NCBI RefSeq assembly: GCF_009765825.1
Contig: NZ_LMUR01000018.1
Span: 1,534,454 to 1,598,453 of the forward strand
Reading direction: 5' to 3'
Length of the DNA stretch: 64,000 bases
Source of the DNA: Granulicella sp. L60
GTDB taxonomy: Bacteria > Acidobacteriota > Terriglobia > Terriglobales > Acidobacteriaceae
Shown: in pieces, positions 1-8,687 of the stretch
Position numbering within the stretch: the first letter of the stretch is position 1
How the letters are laid out: each line of letters starts with the position of its first letter
The notes under the pieces: generated by a model
The model's input: only the letters and a program-made list of their open reading frames with translations
Told to the model about the DNA's origin: nothing
Databases searched by the model: none
Made by a program: the position numbers and the translations under genes

Positions 1-1263
1 AACCCCACCCGGCACTCGGAACGGCCTCACCAGCCCCGGCTCCTTCACCCGCAACACCACGAGCGCTACAAACTCCAGCACTAGCGCCCCTCCATACAGC
101 ACCAGGTCCATCGAGATCAGCCGCTCAAACGACATCTGCAGCGCCAGTGCCCACGCCACCGAACACACCACCACGCTCGCCCACGGCACCCCCGCCCTCG
201 TCGTCCGTGTCAACACCCGCGGCAGCAATCCCTCCTCCGCCAGCGCATACGGCACCCGCGTATAACTCATCGTCAGCGCGTTGAACATCCCCGCCCCATT
301 GATCATCCCTCCCAGCACCACGCACAGCGCCAGCCACGGCCCCACCAACTCCCTCGCCGCATCCGTCCACGCCCCCGTAGAAAACCTGTCCGGCGAAATC
401 CCCGCCATCCCCGCCGCCGCCAGCGGCAACACATACGTCAACGCCACCAGCCCCGTCGCCGACAGCATCGCCCGCGGATAGTTCCTCTGCGGCTCCTCCA
501 CCTCCTGCGCCACCGTCGAAGCGTTATCCCAACCCATGTAGTTCCACAGCGCCACCGAGAGCGCCCCCGCGAGATCCCCTCCCGGCACCGCCGCCCCTAG
601 CCCATGCAGCCCGCCGCCGCCATGCCTCGCCGTCCATCCCTTCCACAACCCCACCGCCGTCAGCACCACAAACGGCGACAGCAGCACGCAGAACAACGCC
701 ACCGACCCCTCCCCCACCGCCCTCGCGCCATACAGATTCCACGCCGCACACACCACCACCACCGCCAGCGCCCACAGCATCCCCCTGAACCCCGCCGTCC
801 ACGCCGGCTCAACCCTACCCAGGTACAGCACAAAGATCGTCGGATAGATCGCCATATCGAACACGCTCGCCGTCAGGCTCAGCCACGCCTCCTGAAACCC
901 CCAGAACCCGCCCAGCGCCTGCCTCACCCAGCAGTAGTACCCGCCCTCCATCGGTATCGCCGACGCAAGCTCCCCCACCATCAGGCTCGTCGGCAGACTC
1001 CACACCACCGGCACCACCAGCAACAGCAGCAACGCCCTTCCATACCCCGCCTTGCCGATAATGTCTTCCAGCCCATACGGCCCACCCGACACCATAAAGT
1101 ACGTCGCCGCAATCAGCGGCAGCAGCCGCATCTTCCCCCCGCGCCGCGACCCCACCCGGCCCGGCAACCCCTCCATCGTCGCAGTGTCTTTTATCTCGTC
1201 ATCCTCGTTATCGTCAGAATCATCGTCAGGCGGTCCCGAACGTGCCGCATAACCCACGCACAT
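1..1263 (-). CDS. APC superfamily amino-acid/polyamine permease, 3'-truncated by window edge
   Basis: The frame stays open for 421 codons and runs off the left edge, so the C-terminus is missing. The protein is a multi-pass inner-membrane transporter. Motifs include SGGPYGLEDIIG near residue 60 (the unwound TM1 substrate region), EGGYYCWVRQALG, and LWNYMGWDNASTVAQEVE followed by EPQRNYPRAM. The latter resembles the plant and bacterial polyamine:H+ symporter branch of the APC family (WDSxSTxAGEVxxP). The visible end, VLRVKEPGLVRPFRVPGG, is the usual APC C-terminal region, so only the last helices are lost. The ATG start has AGGA about 10 bases upstream. It gives an acidic Asp/Glu-rich N-terminal tail (residues 13-23) before the first helix; ATG at 1176 is an alternative. 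Substrate (amino acid or polyamine) is inferred only from family resemblance. Confidence 0.88.
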   Translation of the reverse strand, partial: MCVGYAARSGPPDDDSDDNEDDEIKDTATMEGLPGRVGSRRGGKMRLLPLIAATYFMVSGGPYGLEDIIGKAGYGRALLLLLVVPVVWSLPTSLMVGELASAIPMEGGYYCWVRQALGGFWGFQEAWLSLTASVFDMAIYPTIFVLYLGRVEPAWTAGFRGMLWALAVVVVCAAWNLYGARAVGEGSVALFCVLLSPFVVLTAVGLWKGWTARHGGGGLHGLGAAVPGGDLAGALSVALWNYMGWDNASTVAQEVEEPQRNYPRAMLSATGLVALTYVLPLAAAGMAGISPDRFSTGAWTDAARELVGPWLALCVVLGGMINGAGMFNALTMSYTRVPYALAEEGLLPRVLTRTTRAGVPWASVVVCSVAWALALQMSFERLISMDLVLYGGALVLEFVALVVLRVKEPGLVRPFRVPGGV

Positions 1264-1293
1264 TCGCACGTTTCCTGTTCAATTTATCCGATC

Positions 1294-1324
1294 TTGTCTT
1301 CCCACCCCAGCCTCAAGCTATAAT
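1294..1324 (+). promoter_or_regulatory. Candidate sigma70 promoter of tRNA-Ser
   Basis: A perfect TATAAT (1319-1324) is preceded by TTGTCT (1294-1299) with a 19-bp spacer. It lies 50 bases upstream of the tRNA. The divergent permease gene starts at 1263, so both genes share this region. The spacer is 2 bp longer than ideal. Confidence 0.45.
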
Positions 1325-1373
1325 TGCCTCAGCCGGGCATCGCCGAGAGGCAGATGCTCACCGCAACACAGAC

Positions 1374-1465
1374 GGAGAGTTGGCCGAGTGGCTGAAGGCG
1401 GCGGTTTGCTAAACCGTTATAGGGCGAAAGCTCTATCGGGGGTTCGAATCCCCCATTCTCCGCCA
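1374..1465 (+). tRNA. tRNA-Ser (anticodon GCT)
   Basis: The acceptor stem GGAGAGT pairs with ATTCTCC (one G-U pair) and is followed by discriminator G and an encoded CCA. The anticodon loop TTGCTAA (1406-1412) places GCT at positions 34-36, decoding AGC/AGU. A long extra arm (TATAGGGCGAAAGCTCTAT), typical of class II serine tRNAs, is present. The T-loop GGTTCGAATC is canonical. Confidence 0.97.
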
Positions 1466-1518
1466 TAAGGCTAAGCTGTTCAACCGCATAGTCTGCGATC
1501 AACTTCTTATAACAAGAC

Positions 1519-1737
1519 CTAAGAGTCGAACCGCTTCAATACTTCATTTACAAGACGGCTAACCAAAAATCTCGGCGCCCCATACTTCGCGTCTTTTGTG
1601 CGTTCCAGCCCCGAATTCAAGTAGTAAGCCTGTCCATAAATCCATCCCATTATTTGCGATAATGACTGTGACAACAAGAGCCGCTGCGTAAGCACCCGCG
1701 GCTCGCTCGCCTCCTGTTTAACTCGCCTCTTCGGCAT
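1519..1737 (-). CDS. Small hypothetical protein (72 aa)
   Basis: A short frame divergent from the pseudokinase-SPOR gene. The product is basic at its N-terminus (MPKRRVKQE) and then contains a segment with aromatic and helical character (SQIMGWIYGQAYYLNSG). I recognise no domain, signal peptide or transmembrane helix. No strong ribosome-binding site is visible; GGGGTGAAG lies 5 to 12 bases upstream of the ATG. It fills the otherwise empty space between the tRNA and the next gene. It could be a real small gene or a chance frame, so it is kept at low confidence. Confidence 0.35.
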   Translation of the reverse strand: MPKRRVKQEASEPRVLTQRLLLSQSLSQIMGWIYGQAYYLNSGLERTKDAKYGAPRFLVSRLVNEVLKRFDS

Positions 1738-1772
1738 TTAGCTTCACCCCACTCCCACACAGGATCTGACAT

Positions 1773-3134
1773 ATGCAGCTATGGACCGACTATGAAGGCG
1801 TCACCATCGACGGCGCTTTCCCCTTGAAAAAACTTCTGATGTCCGAGGGCCGCAGCGCGTTCTACACCACCGCCGGCCCAACGGGCGAGCCAACGGTGCT
1901 GCGCCTCATCGAGTGCCACTTCGACGAGGAGGAGATTCTTGCCCGTTGGCGTTGCGTGGATGCGTTGAACCATCCGAACTTCCTCAAGTTCGAGCGCTTC
2001 GGCCAGACTGAGCTAGATGGCAGCCCAGCCGTCTATGCGGTCCTCGAGAAGGTGGACGGGAATCTTGCCGAGGTCCTTGACCAGGGCCACCTGGCGCTCG
2101 AGGATATGGCTCAGCTGACATCCAGCCTGGTGGCGGCGCTCGATGTGCTGCACACCCATGGCTTCATTCACGAACACATCGAGCCGCGCAATATCTTTGC
2201 CTTGAGCAGCGTGGTCAAACTGCGCAGCGACTGCATCCGCGAAGCGCCGGAGGGAGAGGAAGGCCGCATCGCAAAGCAGCGCGACGTGCATGATCTCGCA
2301 ACCGTGCTCGTCCAGGCACTTACTCAACGGGAATCGATCGAGGGTATCCCCGACTCCGCCATGCCTCCGCCGTTCGGCCAGATCATCCGTAACGGCCTCG
2401 CTGGCACATGGGGACTGGAGAACATAAAAGCCGCTCTCGTACGCCAGTTTGGTTCGAATCAACCTGTAGCGCAGAAACCGGAGAACGCGATTCCGGCAAC
2501 GACAGCAGTGGTTGAGCAGAAGGCTCCGGCTGCTACCATCAAGTACTCTGTGCAGCCGGAGGCGCAGCTTCCGCTTCCTCTCCTCAGTGAGGACCGGAAC
2601 GCGGAATACACCCGCACAACCGTCCGCCCAATCGCCAGCAAAGATATCTTGGGCGAAGATCAGAGCTTCTCACTGCGCTCCCGCTGGCTCGGCGTCGGTA
2701 TCGTCGCTATTCTCCTGCTTGCCGCATGGTTCCTTGCGCACGAATGGAATGCGCATCGGGACAAAGCCACGCAGGCTGTTGCCATCTCACAACCAACTGC
2801 GCAATCGGCGAACCAGATCGCGACTAGCCCTGCGCCTGAGCCCGTCGCCGCGGATCCACCGCCTGCGAGCGTCCCCGCATCAGCTGGCTCCCGCGCTGGT
2901 TGGCGCGTGATCACCTTCACCTACAACCGCAGGACGGACGCGGAGAAGAAGGTCTCCGACCTGGCGCGGAGTCATCCTGAACTGGAGCCTGTGGTCTTCA
3001 CGCCCAGCGGGCACGCTCCGTACCTGGTCTCCATCGGCGGGGTCATAGACCGCGACGCGGCCTATGCTCTTGTCCGCCGCTCACGTTCTCTGGGGCTACC
3101 GCACGACATGTACGCGCAGAACTACAGCCGCTAG
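1773..3134 (+). CDS. Membrane-anchored protein pseudokinase with periplasmic SPOR domain
   Basis: 453 residues in three parts. Residues 10-225 have the layout of a Ser/Thr protein kinase domain but lack the catalytic residues. The VAIK lysine is replaced by Arg44 (TVLRLI). The HRDLKPxN loop reads HEHIEPRN (133-140), so the catalytic Asp is His and the Lys is Glu; no DFG is recognisable (LRSDC follows). Residues 305-322 (WLGVGIVAILLLAAWFLA) form one membrane helix, preceded by basic residues, which puts the pseudokinase in the cytoplasm. After a Pro/Ala-rich linker, residues 375-450 form a SPOR-like domain (GWRVITFTYN ... APYLVSIGGVIDRDAAYALVRRSRSLG), a fold that binds denuded septal peptidoglycan in other bacteria. 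The likely role, inferred, is coupling of cell-wall state to a cytoplasmic partner without phosphotransfer. The gene stands alone. Confidence 0.85.
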   Translation: MQLWTDYEGVTIDGAFPLKKLLMSEGRSAFYTTAGPTGEPTVLRLIECHFDEEEILARWRCVDALNHPNFLKFERFGQTELDGSPAVYAVLEKVDGNLAEVLDQGHLALEDMAQLTSSLVAALDVLHTHGFIHEHIEPRNIFALSSVVKLRSDCIREAPEGEEGRIAKQRDVHDLATVLVQALTQRESIEGIPDSAMPPPFGQIIRNGLAGTWGLENIKAALVRQFGSNQPVAQKPENAIPATTAVVEQKAPAATIKYSVQPEAQLPLPLLSEDRNAEYTRTTVRPIASKDILGEDQSFSLRSRWLGVGIVAILLLAAWFLAHEWNAHRDKATQAVAISQPTAQSANQIATSPAPEPVAADPPPASVPASAGSRAGWRVITFTYNRRTDAEKKVSDLARSHPELEPVVFTPSGHAPYLVSIGGVIDRDAAYALVRRSRSLGLPHDMYAQNYSR

Positions 3135-3301
3135 CTAGCCGTTTCTTTGCGCAGTGCAGAGAGTACTCCGATCAACCCATATCTCGAAGTATGGCTTCTC
3201 GGACCTACGATCAAGAACCCGTCGGCCGTTTCCTGAGAAGCAGAAGCGATGTGATGTCCAAGAGGAATTATCTGATTCTCAAAAGCAGGAACAGATAACC
3301 A

Positions 3302-4288
3302 TCAGCGGACGACGAGAGAGTGCATTACCAGCGCGATCGTCAAAGGCATCTTCGAGATCAGAAGTTTGATCTTGAGGATGCGATCAAGCCGGTCAGAGGG
3401 TACGGCAGAAAGCAACTCTCTACAGGTTTCAAAGTCCCGGTCCGCAAACAAGTAGTAGGAGGTGTTGATGCGGGCTGTGATCATTCGTTCAATGATTGCA
3501 GCTCTCTCCATCTCTCCAATGGAATGGTTTTCGAGAGCGTGACTGATGATCTCCAACTGCCCGAGAGCGTAGCCTATATCGCTGCCCGAGTAGTTACTCA
3601 CATGATTTCTGATGCCGACGACCGGGTCCGTTATGGCGCCGATAGGAGGCTTGTGAACGCATCGAAGGGTGAGGTCGAGATACTCAGACGGATTTTTGCC
3701 GAAGACTTCATTGGCTCCCCCGCAGGAATCGTACAGGGCCTTGGTCATCACAACGCTGGACGGGACGATCGGTTGGAACTTGAGGAGCTTGCTGTAGAGA
3801 GAGAACTCGGCGATAAGATTTTTTCCGATAGGGGTAAAGTCGTCAAAGAAGCCGCCGCGTGCAGCATCGAACTTGGTCTCTATCGACCAGTATCCACTGT
3901 TTACAGTTGAGAAATTCGTGAAGGAGAACTTCAGATCAGGGCGCAGTAGATGTAGTTCCATCTGCTGTAACAGCTTGTCAGGTCGCCACAAGTCGTCATG
4001 GTCGCAGAAGGCAACGAACTTGAATTGAGCAAGTGCAACAGCTTGATTGCGAGCGGCGGAGATGCCTTCGTTTTGCCTGTAGTGATACTTCACTCCGCCA
4101 CCCATGCGGGCTACTGCCTCGCAGGTGTCGTCCGTGGAGCCGTAATCGAGGATAATCACTTCGGCAGGCGCAAACTTCTGCGAGAGGATGGAATCTATAG
4201 TCTCGAGCAGAAGCTCCGACCCGTTGTAGGTCGGAACAAGCACACTGACAGGCGCACGACTACTATTAGCAGCAAAGGATGTAGGCAT
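3302..4288 (-). CDS. Glycosyltransferase family 2
   Basis: 328 residues. The N-terminal GT-A fold opens with VSVLVPTYNGSELLLETIDS (14-33), followed by the nucleotide-sugar region EVIILDYGSTDDT. EGISAARNQAV follows, then FVAFCDHDDLW, whose DHDD is the metal-binding DxD equivalent. The C-terminal 130 residues are less conserved and fix the acceptor, which cannot be read from the sequence. There is no transmembrane helix, so it is probably a cytoplasmic or membrane-associated inverting transferase for surface glycan or glycoprotein synthesis. The usual GSTD of GT2 enzymes is intact, and the usual (D)xSxDxT appears as YGSTDDT. It is convergent with the pseudokinase gene and has no other glycan gene nearby, so the pathway is unknown. 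Confidence 0.9.
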   Translation of the reverse strand: MPTSFAANSSRAPVSVLVPTYNGSELLLETIDSILSQKFAPAEVIILDYGSTDDTCEAVARMGGGVKYHYRQNEGISAARNQAVALAQFKFVAFCDHDDLWRPDKLLQQMELHLLRPDLKFSFTNFSTVNSGYWSIETKFDAARGGFFDDFTPIGKNLIAEFSLYSKLLKFQPIVPSSVVMTKALYDSCGGANEVFGKNPSEYLDLTLRCVHKPPIGAITDPVVGIRNHVSNYSGSDIGYALGQLEIISHALENHSIGEMERAAIIERMITARINTSYYLFADRDFETCRELLSAVPSDRLDRILKIKLLISKMPLTIALVMHSLVVR

Positions 4289-4834
4289 TGGGATTGCTCT
4301 CGCAAGATTCTCTGAGTGGTTGTGGGTTGAGGTTTAATGCTCATAGTGCAGCAGGTTTGGATCAGGATAGGGATAGGACCAATACTCTTCCCTAAAGATT
4401 CCAGATGCAAACGAATAAGTCGCTTAGGCGACATTATTAAGTTGCACGTTGTCCGCAATATTTTGCGACATAAGAAAATACTATTCATTGCTGCACACCC
4501 GAAAGAGCCGTTCTGCTCGAGTTTTCTGGGCACCGGTTTCCGGGAGCAGGGAGTCATGTACTCCACTTGGGGAAATGTTGACTTCAAGAGTAAGGTAATC
4601 TCGGTTCGGTCAAAGTCGGAGATGGGGGCTTCCGAATCAAAAGGTAAGTAAGAGTGGTCGGTTCGGCATAGCTACCACCTTTTGGGGATGGAAAGTAGCT
4701 GACTGGTTCTAATTCAATGCGACATTCTCATAATATTTTACCGGTCAGCGGGAATAAGACAGGCCCGCCTATACTAGACGTCTGTACTAAATACTAAAGG
4801 CACCCACAAAAGGAACTTCTCTTAGGGAAAAGAT
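4289..4834. other. AT-richer intergenic region between GT2 gene and Y_Y_Y kinase
   Basis: No convincing gene was found here. Open frames on both strands have protein sequences without domain, signal or codon-bias support. The right half holds the leader of the kinase gene. A TATACT hexamer (4770-4775) could be a -10 element but has no good -35 partner. At about 4668-4700 there is an imperfect dyad: AGCTACC, then CTTTTGGGG, then GTAGCT. It shares CTACC...CTTTTGGG with the palindrome downstream of the paired regulator gene (8473-8496). Confidence 0.4.
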
Positions 4835-7800
4835 TTGCGGTGGAGACGAAAGATTGACCTTGCATGTGTCGGCTTAGTGCTCTCATTAGCCTTGAACGCG
4901 CACGGCATGAAGACAACAGATTCAGAACCTCTCCTGCGCAACGAGGTTCTCTCTACCTGGACAACCGAACAAGGTTTGCCGCAGAACTTCGTGACAGCAC
5001 TGGCGCAGACACCCGATGGTTTTCTATGGGTTGGAACACTCAACGGCTTAGCACGGTTTGATGGTGTACATTTCAGGTCCTTCGAGAAGGACGGGCCGCC
5101 GGAGTTACAGGAAAAAATACTCAAGCTAGTGCGTGACAACGATGGCGGGATCTGGATCGCCAGTATCACGGGACTCTTTCACTACACCCACAATCGGTTT
5201 GTCACGATCGGTATTCCTGGCAATTCGCATGCTCTGATCCAAGCGCTTGCGCGTGCTGGTGATGGAGGCGTCTGGATCGTATCTGACAATGTACTTATGC
5301 GAACGCGAGGCGATGCACTGGAGGATGTACCTCTGCCATCCAATACTCATGCGGTGCGTGACCTCTTCGAAAGCAAAGACGGAACACTTTGGATCACTGA
5401 TAGTGAACACATTGTTGCTGTACAAGCTAATCATTCAGTAATTCGCTACGACCACCCCGGTATCCAACTTCTGTTCGGAGACGCCTCGGGCAAGATGTAT
5501 GCGGGCGATGGCCATAAGCTGTTTCGCTTTGATGGCGGGGACTTCAAACTGATCCCGCACCCTGGACTTGGCAACTTCGTCGATCTGATGGTCGATCATC
5601 GCGGAGCACTTTGGATGGCGAGTGGGGGATTACATGGACTCAGCCGCAGATATGACGATCAGACCGAGGTGATGACCGCTGCTGACGGGTTGGCCAGCGA
5701 TGACGTACGAGTTCTTCTGGAAGATCGCAATCATGATGTGTGGATCGGAACGATCGCCGGACTCCAGAGATTTCATCATGGGATCTTCACAAGTTACCGT
5801 GTCAGCAATGGTCCTGGCGGGCGGAGCCAGACAGACGCAATCTTTGAGCAGAGAGACGGCGGGGTCTGGGCTGGAACATTGGAGGGTGGTGTCGCTGAGT
5901 TCAAGGACGGTCGAAGAACACTCTACGGACGTGCGCAAGGACTTCCCACCGGTCAAATTCGCGGTTTCGCAGAACATGGAGCCACCCCCGCGATTGCAAT
6001 CTCCGACTACGGCATCTTCGAGCGAAGCGGATCCAGGTTCGCCAAAATACCGTCCATCCCTCATGGGTACGTCAATACTCCCGTAGCAACGTCCGATGGA
6101 AGTCTCTGGTTCAGCGTTTTGCATCACGGACTTTTTCGTCTGAAGGATCGAAGGCTATCGAGCATTGACGTGGGGCAGCCGAAAACAGATAGTTCCATCT
6201 GGTATCTCGCGGCCGATCAACAGGGAGAGCTTTGGGTGGGAACAGACACGCAGCTCGAACGATGGGCCGGGGAACGATTTGAGCACGTGGTCAACACACC
6301 GCATCCCATTCTCAGCGCTGCATGGCCCGGACACGGTTTGGCAGTAGCAACAATGCGCGGCTTGATGTTATGGCCCGATCAAGATTCTGTACGGAAGAAT
6401 CTGCGCGCAGGGAGAATCCTTACACAGGCCCAGGGTCTGCCGGGTAGTTTCGTGCTCGACGTTGTGTCAGATGCAGAGGAAAATCTCTGGGTCGTCACTC
6501 CACGGAGCATTGCGTGCGTGAGCCGCAAACAGTGGATGGCGTTCGCTGAAGGGAAGCTTGACCATGTCGTCCCCGAGACATTTGATCAGGCCGACGGCCT
6601 TAAAAGCAATGAGGTACTTCCTCTCAATCAGGTGACAGCGATTCGATCCCGCGATGGACGCATCTGGTTTGCTACGGTGGACGGAATCGCCGTGGTGAAC
6701 CCACACCCGCCAGACCCGATCGCGCAAGCGGTGCTCGACTACATCCAAGTCGATGATCAACATCTTGGCGCGGATGTGACTACGATCTCTCCGGGACTTC
6801 ATCGCATCACTTTTGCCTACACTGCACCTTCCGATAGTGCTCCCGAACAAATTCGATTTCGTTATCAACTTGCGGGATGGGACCGGCAGTGGATCGATGC
6901 CGGTACAGAACGTGCTGTCTCCTACACTGGTCTGCCGCCCGGCCGTTATACATTTCGGGTCGTTGCCACGAATCGTGAAGGCGTGTCGAACGGAGTGGCC
7001 GCCACTGCTGCACTCCAGCTGCAACCGTTCTTCTGGCAGACAGGATGGTTTAGGGCATTGCTAGCTCTTGGCCTGGTGGGCATCGCGGTTGAGGTAACGC
7101 GGAGAAGAACGCGGCTCCGGGCAGAGCGCCTCAGCCTTCGCTTTCAAGAGCGAGCTGCGGAGCGCGAACGCATCGCTTACCAGATCCACGACACCGTCAT
7201 TCAGGACATGATCGGGGTTGCGTTTCAGCTCGAGTTGCTGGGCTTTCAACTGAACGATCAGCCAGAGACAGCTACCATGTCACTCAGCACGCTGGCCGAT
7301 CGGGTGCGTGGAAGCATAGCGCGCAATCGCAATATGGTTTCTAATCTGCATTCGACCGCTGTGGCGGAGTACAGCCTCGTCGATGTCTTACAACATGCAG
7401 AAGCTGAGTTCAGACTCAGCGAGCTTCCTGACTTTGAATTGACGACCGCAGGAAAGCCTCGTCCGATCGATCCTCTTGTTCGTGACGAGGTGTACCGCAT
7501 CTGTCGAGAAGCTCTATCCAACGCCTTCCGACACGGTTACGCAAAACACGTCGAGGTAAAGATCATTTTTTCTCCAGATTCTTTCGAGGTTATTGTTGTA
7601 GACGATGGCGAGGGCATCGACGAAGTCACGCAACGTCAAGGAAGAGAAGGTCACTTTGGACTGCGAGGCATGCACGCTCATGCAAAACGCATTGGCGCTA
7701 CCCTTACGATTGACAGTAAGCTGGGCCAGGGAACAAAAGTCACGTTGCAGGTAAGAACAACGAAGTCAGCATGGAAACGTTGGCGTCTGGGTCGAAGGTC

Positions 7801-7840
7801 ACAAGAGGAGAACAGTTCTGGAGACGAATCCGCTCGCTGA
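4835..7840 (+). CDS. Y_Y_Y/beta-propeller hybrid-type sensor histidine kinase (HisKA_3)
   Basis: 1001 residues. A TTG start is chosen because AGGGA lies about 8 bases upstream and it yields a signal peptide or anchor (KIDLACVGLVLSLALNAHG); ATG at 4908 would lose it. Residues 40-630 contain repeated propeller blades with the D-G-x-x-W-x-G-T signature (DGFLWVGT, DGGIWIAS, NHDVWIGT, DGGVWAGT, RDGRIWFAT), the Reg_prop ligand-binding platform. A Y_Y_Y domain follows (about 655-715: YTAPSDSAPEQIRFRYQLAG), then one membrane helix (737-754). Next is a HisKA_3 dimerisation domain with the phospho-acceptor His785 (YQIHDTVIQD), then an HATPase_c domain (REALSNAFRHG, VVDDGEGID, HFGLRGMHAHA). The sensor is periplasmic and probably recognises a glycan or other polymer fragment (family inference). 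It is followed after 19 bp by its regulator gene. Confidence 0.94.
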   Translation: MRWRRKIDLACVGLVLSLALNAHGMKTTDSEPLLRNEVLSTWTTEQGLPQNFVTALAQTPDGFLWVGTLNGLARFDGVHFRSFEKDGPPELQEKILKLVRDNDGGIWIASITGLFHYTHNRFVTIGIPGNSHALIQALARAGDGGVWIVSDNVLMRTRGDALEDVPLPSNTHAVRDLFESKDGTLWITDSEHIVAVQANHSVIRYDHPGIQLLFGDASGKMYAGDGHKLFRFDGGDFKLIPHPGLGNFVDLMVDHRGALWMASGGLHGLSRRYDDQTEVMTAADGLASDDVRVLLEDRNHDVWIGTIAGLQRFHHGIFTSYRVSNGPGGRSQTDAIFEQRDGGVWAGTLEGGVAEFKDGRRTLYGRAQGLPTGQIRGFAEHGATPAIAISDYGIFERSGSRFAKIPSIPHGYVNTPVATSDGSLWFSVLHHGLFRLKDRRLSSIDVGQPKTDSSIWYLAADQQGELWVGTDTQLERWAGERFEHVVNTPHPILSAAWPGHGLAVATMRGLMLWPDQDSVRKNLRAGRILTQAQGLPGSFVLDVVSDAEENLWVVTPRSIACVSRKQWMAFAEGKLDHVVPETFDQADGLKSNEVLPLNQVTAIRSRDGRIWFATVDGIAVVNPHPPDPIAQAVLDYIQVDDQHLGADVTTISPGLHRITFAYTAPSDSAPEQIRFRYQLAGWDRQWIDAGTERAVSYTGLPPGRYTFRVVATNREGVSNGVAATAALQLQPFFWQTGWFRALLALGLVGIAVEVTRRRTRLRAERLSLRFQERAAERERIAYQIHDTVIQDMIGVAFQLELLGFQLNDQPETATMSLSTLADRVRGSIARNRNMVSNLHSTAVAEYSLVDVLQHAEAEFRLSELPDFELTTAGKPRPIDPLVRDEVYRICREALSNAFRHGYAKHVEVKIIFSPDSFEVIVVDDGEGIDEVTQRQGREGHFGLRGMHAHAKRIGATLTIDSKLGQGTKVTLQVRTTKSAWKRWRLGRRSQEENSSGDESAR

Positions 7841-7859
7841 AGCTGTAAGGCCGATCGAG

Positions 7860-8462
7860 GTGCTGATCGTTGACGACCATCCCATGGTGCGCGAGGGGCT
7901 GGCAGGTGTGCTTGCACGCCATCAGATGAAGATCGTCGGTCTTGCCGCCAATGGCCGTCAGGCGATTGAGATGTACCTGGCGCTCCTGCCCGATGTCATG
8001 CTGCTTGATCTTCGTCTTCCTGACCAGAGCGGTTTTGACGTTGTACGTACTATCCTGAAGAGCCATCCGGACGGTCGCATCATCATTCTCAGCTCCGCGC
8101 AGGGCGATGCTTCGATTTATACGGCGATCAGCCTGGGCGTGAAGGGATATCTGCTCAAGGGTATTGATGGCGCAACACTGGCCGAACAGGTCCGCCACGT
8201 GGTCGCCGGTGGTCGATCTCTTTCGCCCGAAACAGCAGAGAAGCTGACCCATTACATCACATCAGGAAAGCTGAGCGATCGAGAGGTCGAAGTGTTGGGT
8301 CTGATCTCGCAGGGGAAAAGCAATAAGGAGATCGCGGACCTGCTCTTTGTGACCGACAACACGGTTAAGATGCACGTCAAGAAGATCCTACTCAAGTTGC
8401 ATGCGAACGATCGAACACAAGCGGTGGTGATCGCGATCCAGCGGGGGCTGCTCGACGCGTAG
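7860..8462 (+). CDS. LuxR/NarL-family response regulator
   Basis: A receiver domain (residues 1-115) carries the acidic pair Asp5-Asp6, phospho-acceptor Asp50 (VMLLDLRLPD) and the conserved Lys in GYLLKG. A LuxR-type helix-turn-helix follows (LSDREVEVLGLISQGKSNKEIADLLFVTDNTVKMHVKKI split over 139-177). The start is GTG, right at the first beta strand. No ATG, GTG or TTG exists in frame for the preceding 50 bases, although the frame continues upstream with plausible coding sequence (NPLAEAVRPIE); a rare CTG start at 7818 is the only longer option. It is encoded 19 bp after the kinase and is almost certainly its cognate partner. The target is unknown; the secreted peptidase immediately downstream and a palindrome next to the stop codon are candidates. 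Confidence 0.94.
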   Translation: MLIVDDHPMVREGLAGVLARHQMKIVGLAANGRQAIEMYLALLPDVMLLDLRLPDQSGFDVVRTILKSHPDGRIIILSSAQGDASIYTAISLGVKGYLLKGIDGATLAEQVRHVVAGGRSLSPETAEKLTHYITSGKLSDREVEVLGLISQGKSNKEIADLLFVTDNTVKMHVKKILLKLHANDRTQAVVIAIQRGLLDA

Positions 8463-8472
8463 GCCGCAGCGT

Positions 8473-8496
8473 GAAGCTACCCTTTTGGGTAGTTTC
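8473..8496. promoter_or_regulatory. Palindrome CTACCC-TTTT-GGGTAG: terminator or LuxR-type operator
   Basis: Starting 10 bases after the regulator stop, GAAGCTACCC and GGGTAGTTTC form a 10-bp stem with one mismatch around a TTTT loop. The stem resembles an intrinsic terminator but is followed by AAAATTATC, not by a T-run. The inverted TACCC/GGGTA half-sites also resemble NarL/LuxR operators, although the 14-bp TAC-N8-GTA spacing differs from the classical NarL 7-2-7 layout. Either reading is possible. Confidence 0.45.
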
Positions 8497-8687
8497 AAAA
8501 TTATCATTTGCATTTTTCCGCTCGCTCGAATCTGGCGCTAATCTTTCATCAGATTTTCTCCAACAACCAAACTGTTTTGTGCTGAACCAGCACAGACCGA
8601 TTCCTTTGCGGCGTCCTCTCCGAACGGGTTCGTCGCTGCAACCTCGTCGCAGGCAAACCCTGGATTTGTTCCATCGAGGCCGATTAC

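Noticed and set aside
604..1323. Long plus-strand frame over the permease gene, Arg/His/Pro/Gln-rich
   Set aside because: It is antisense to a well-supported membrane transporter and has the biased composition typical of reading GC-rich genes backwards. It also runs into the tRNA promoter.
4337..4651. 104-codon plus-strand frame in the GT2/kinase gap, and an overlapping minus-strand frame
   Set aside because: No domain, no signal, no convincing ribosome-binding site; composition follows the AT-richer intergenic DNA.
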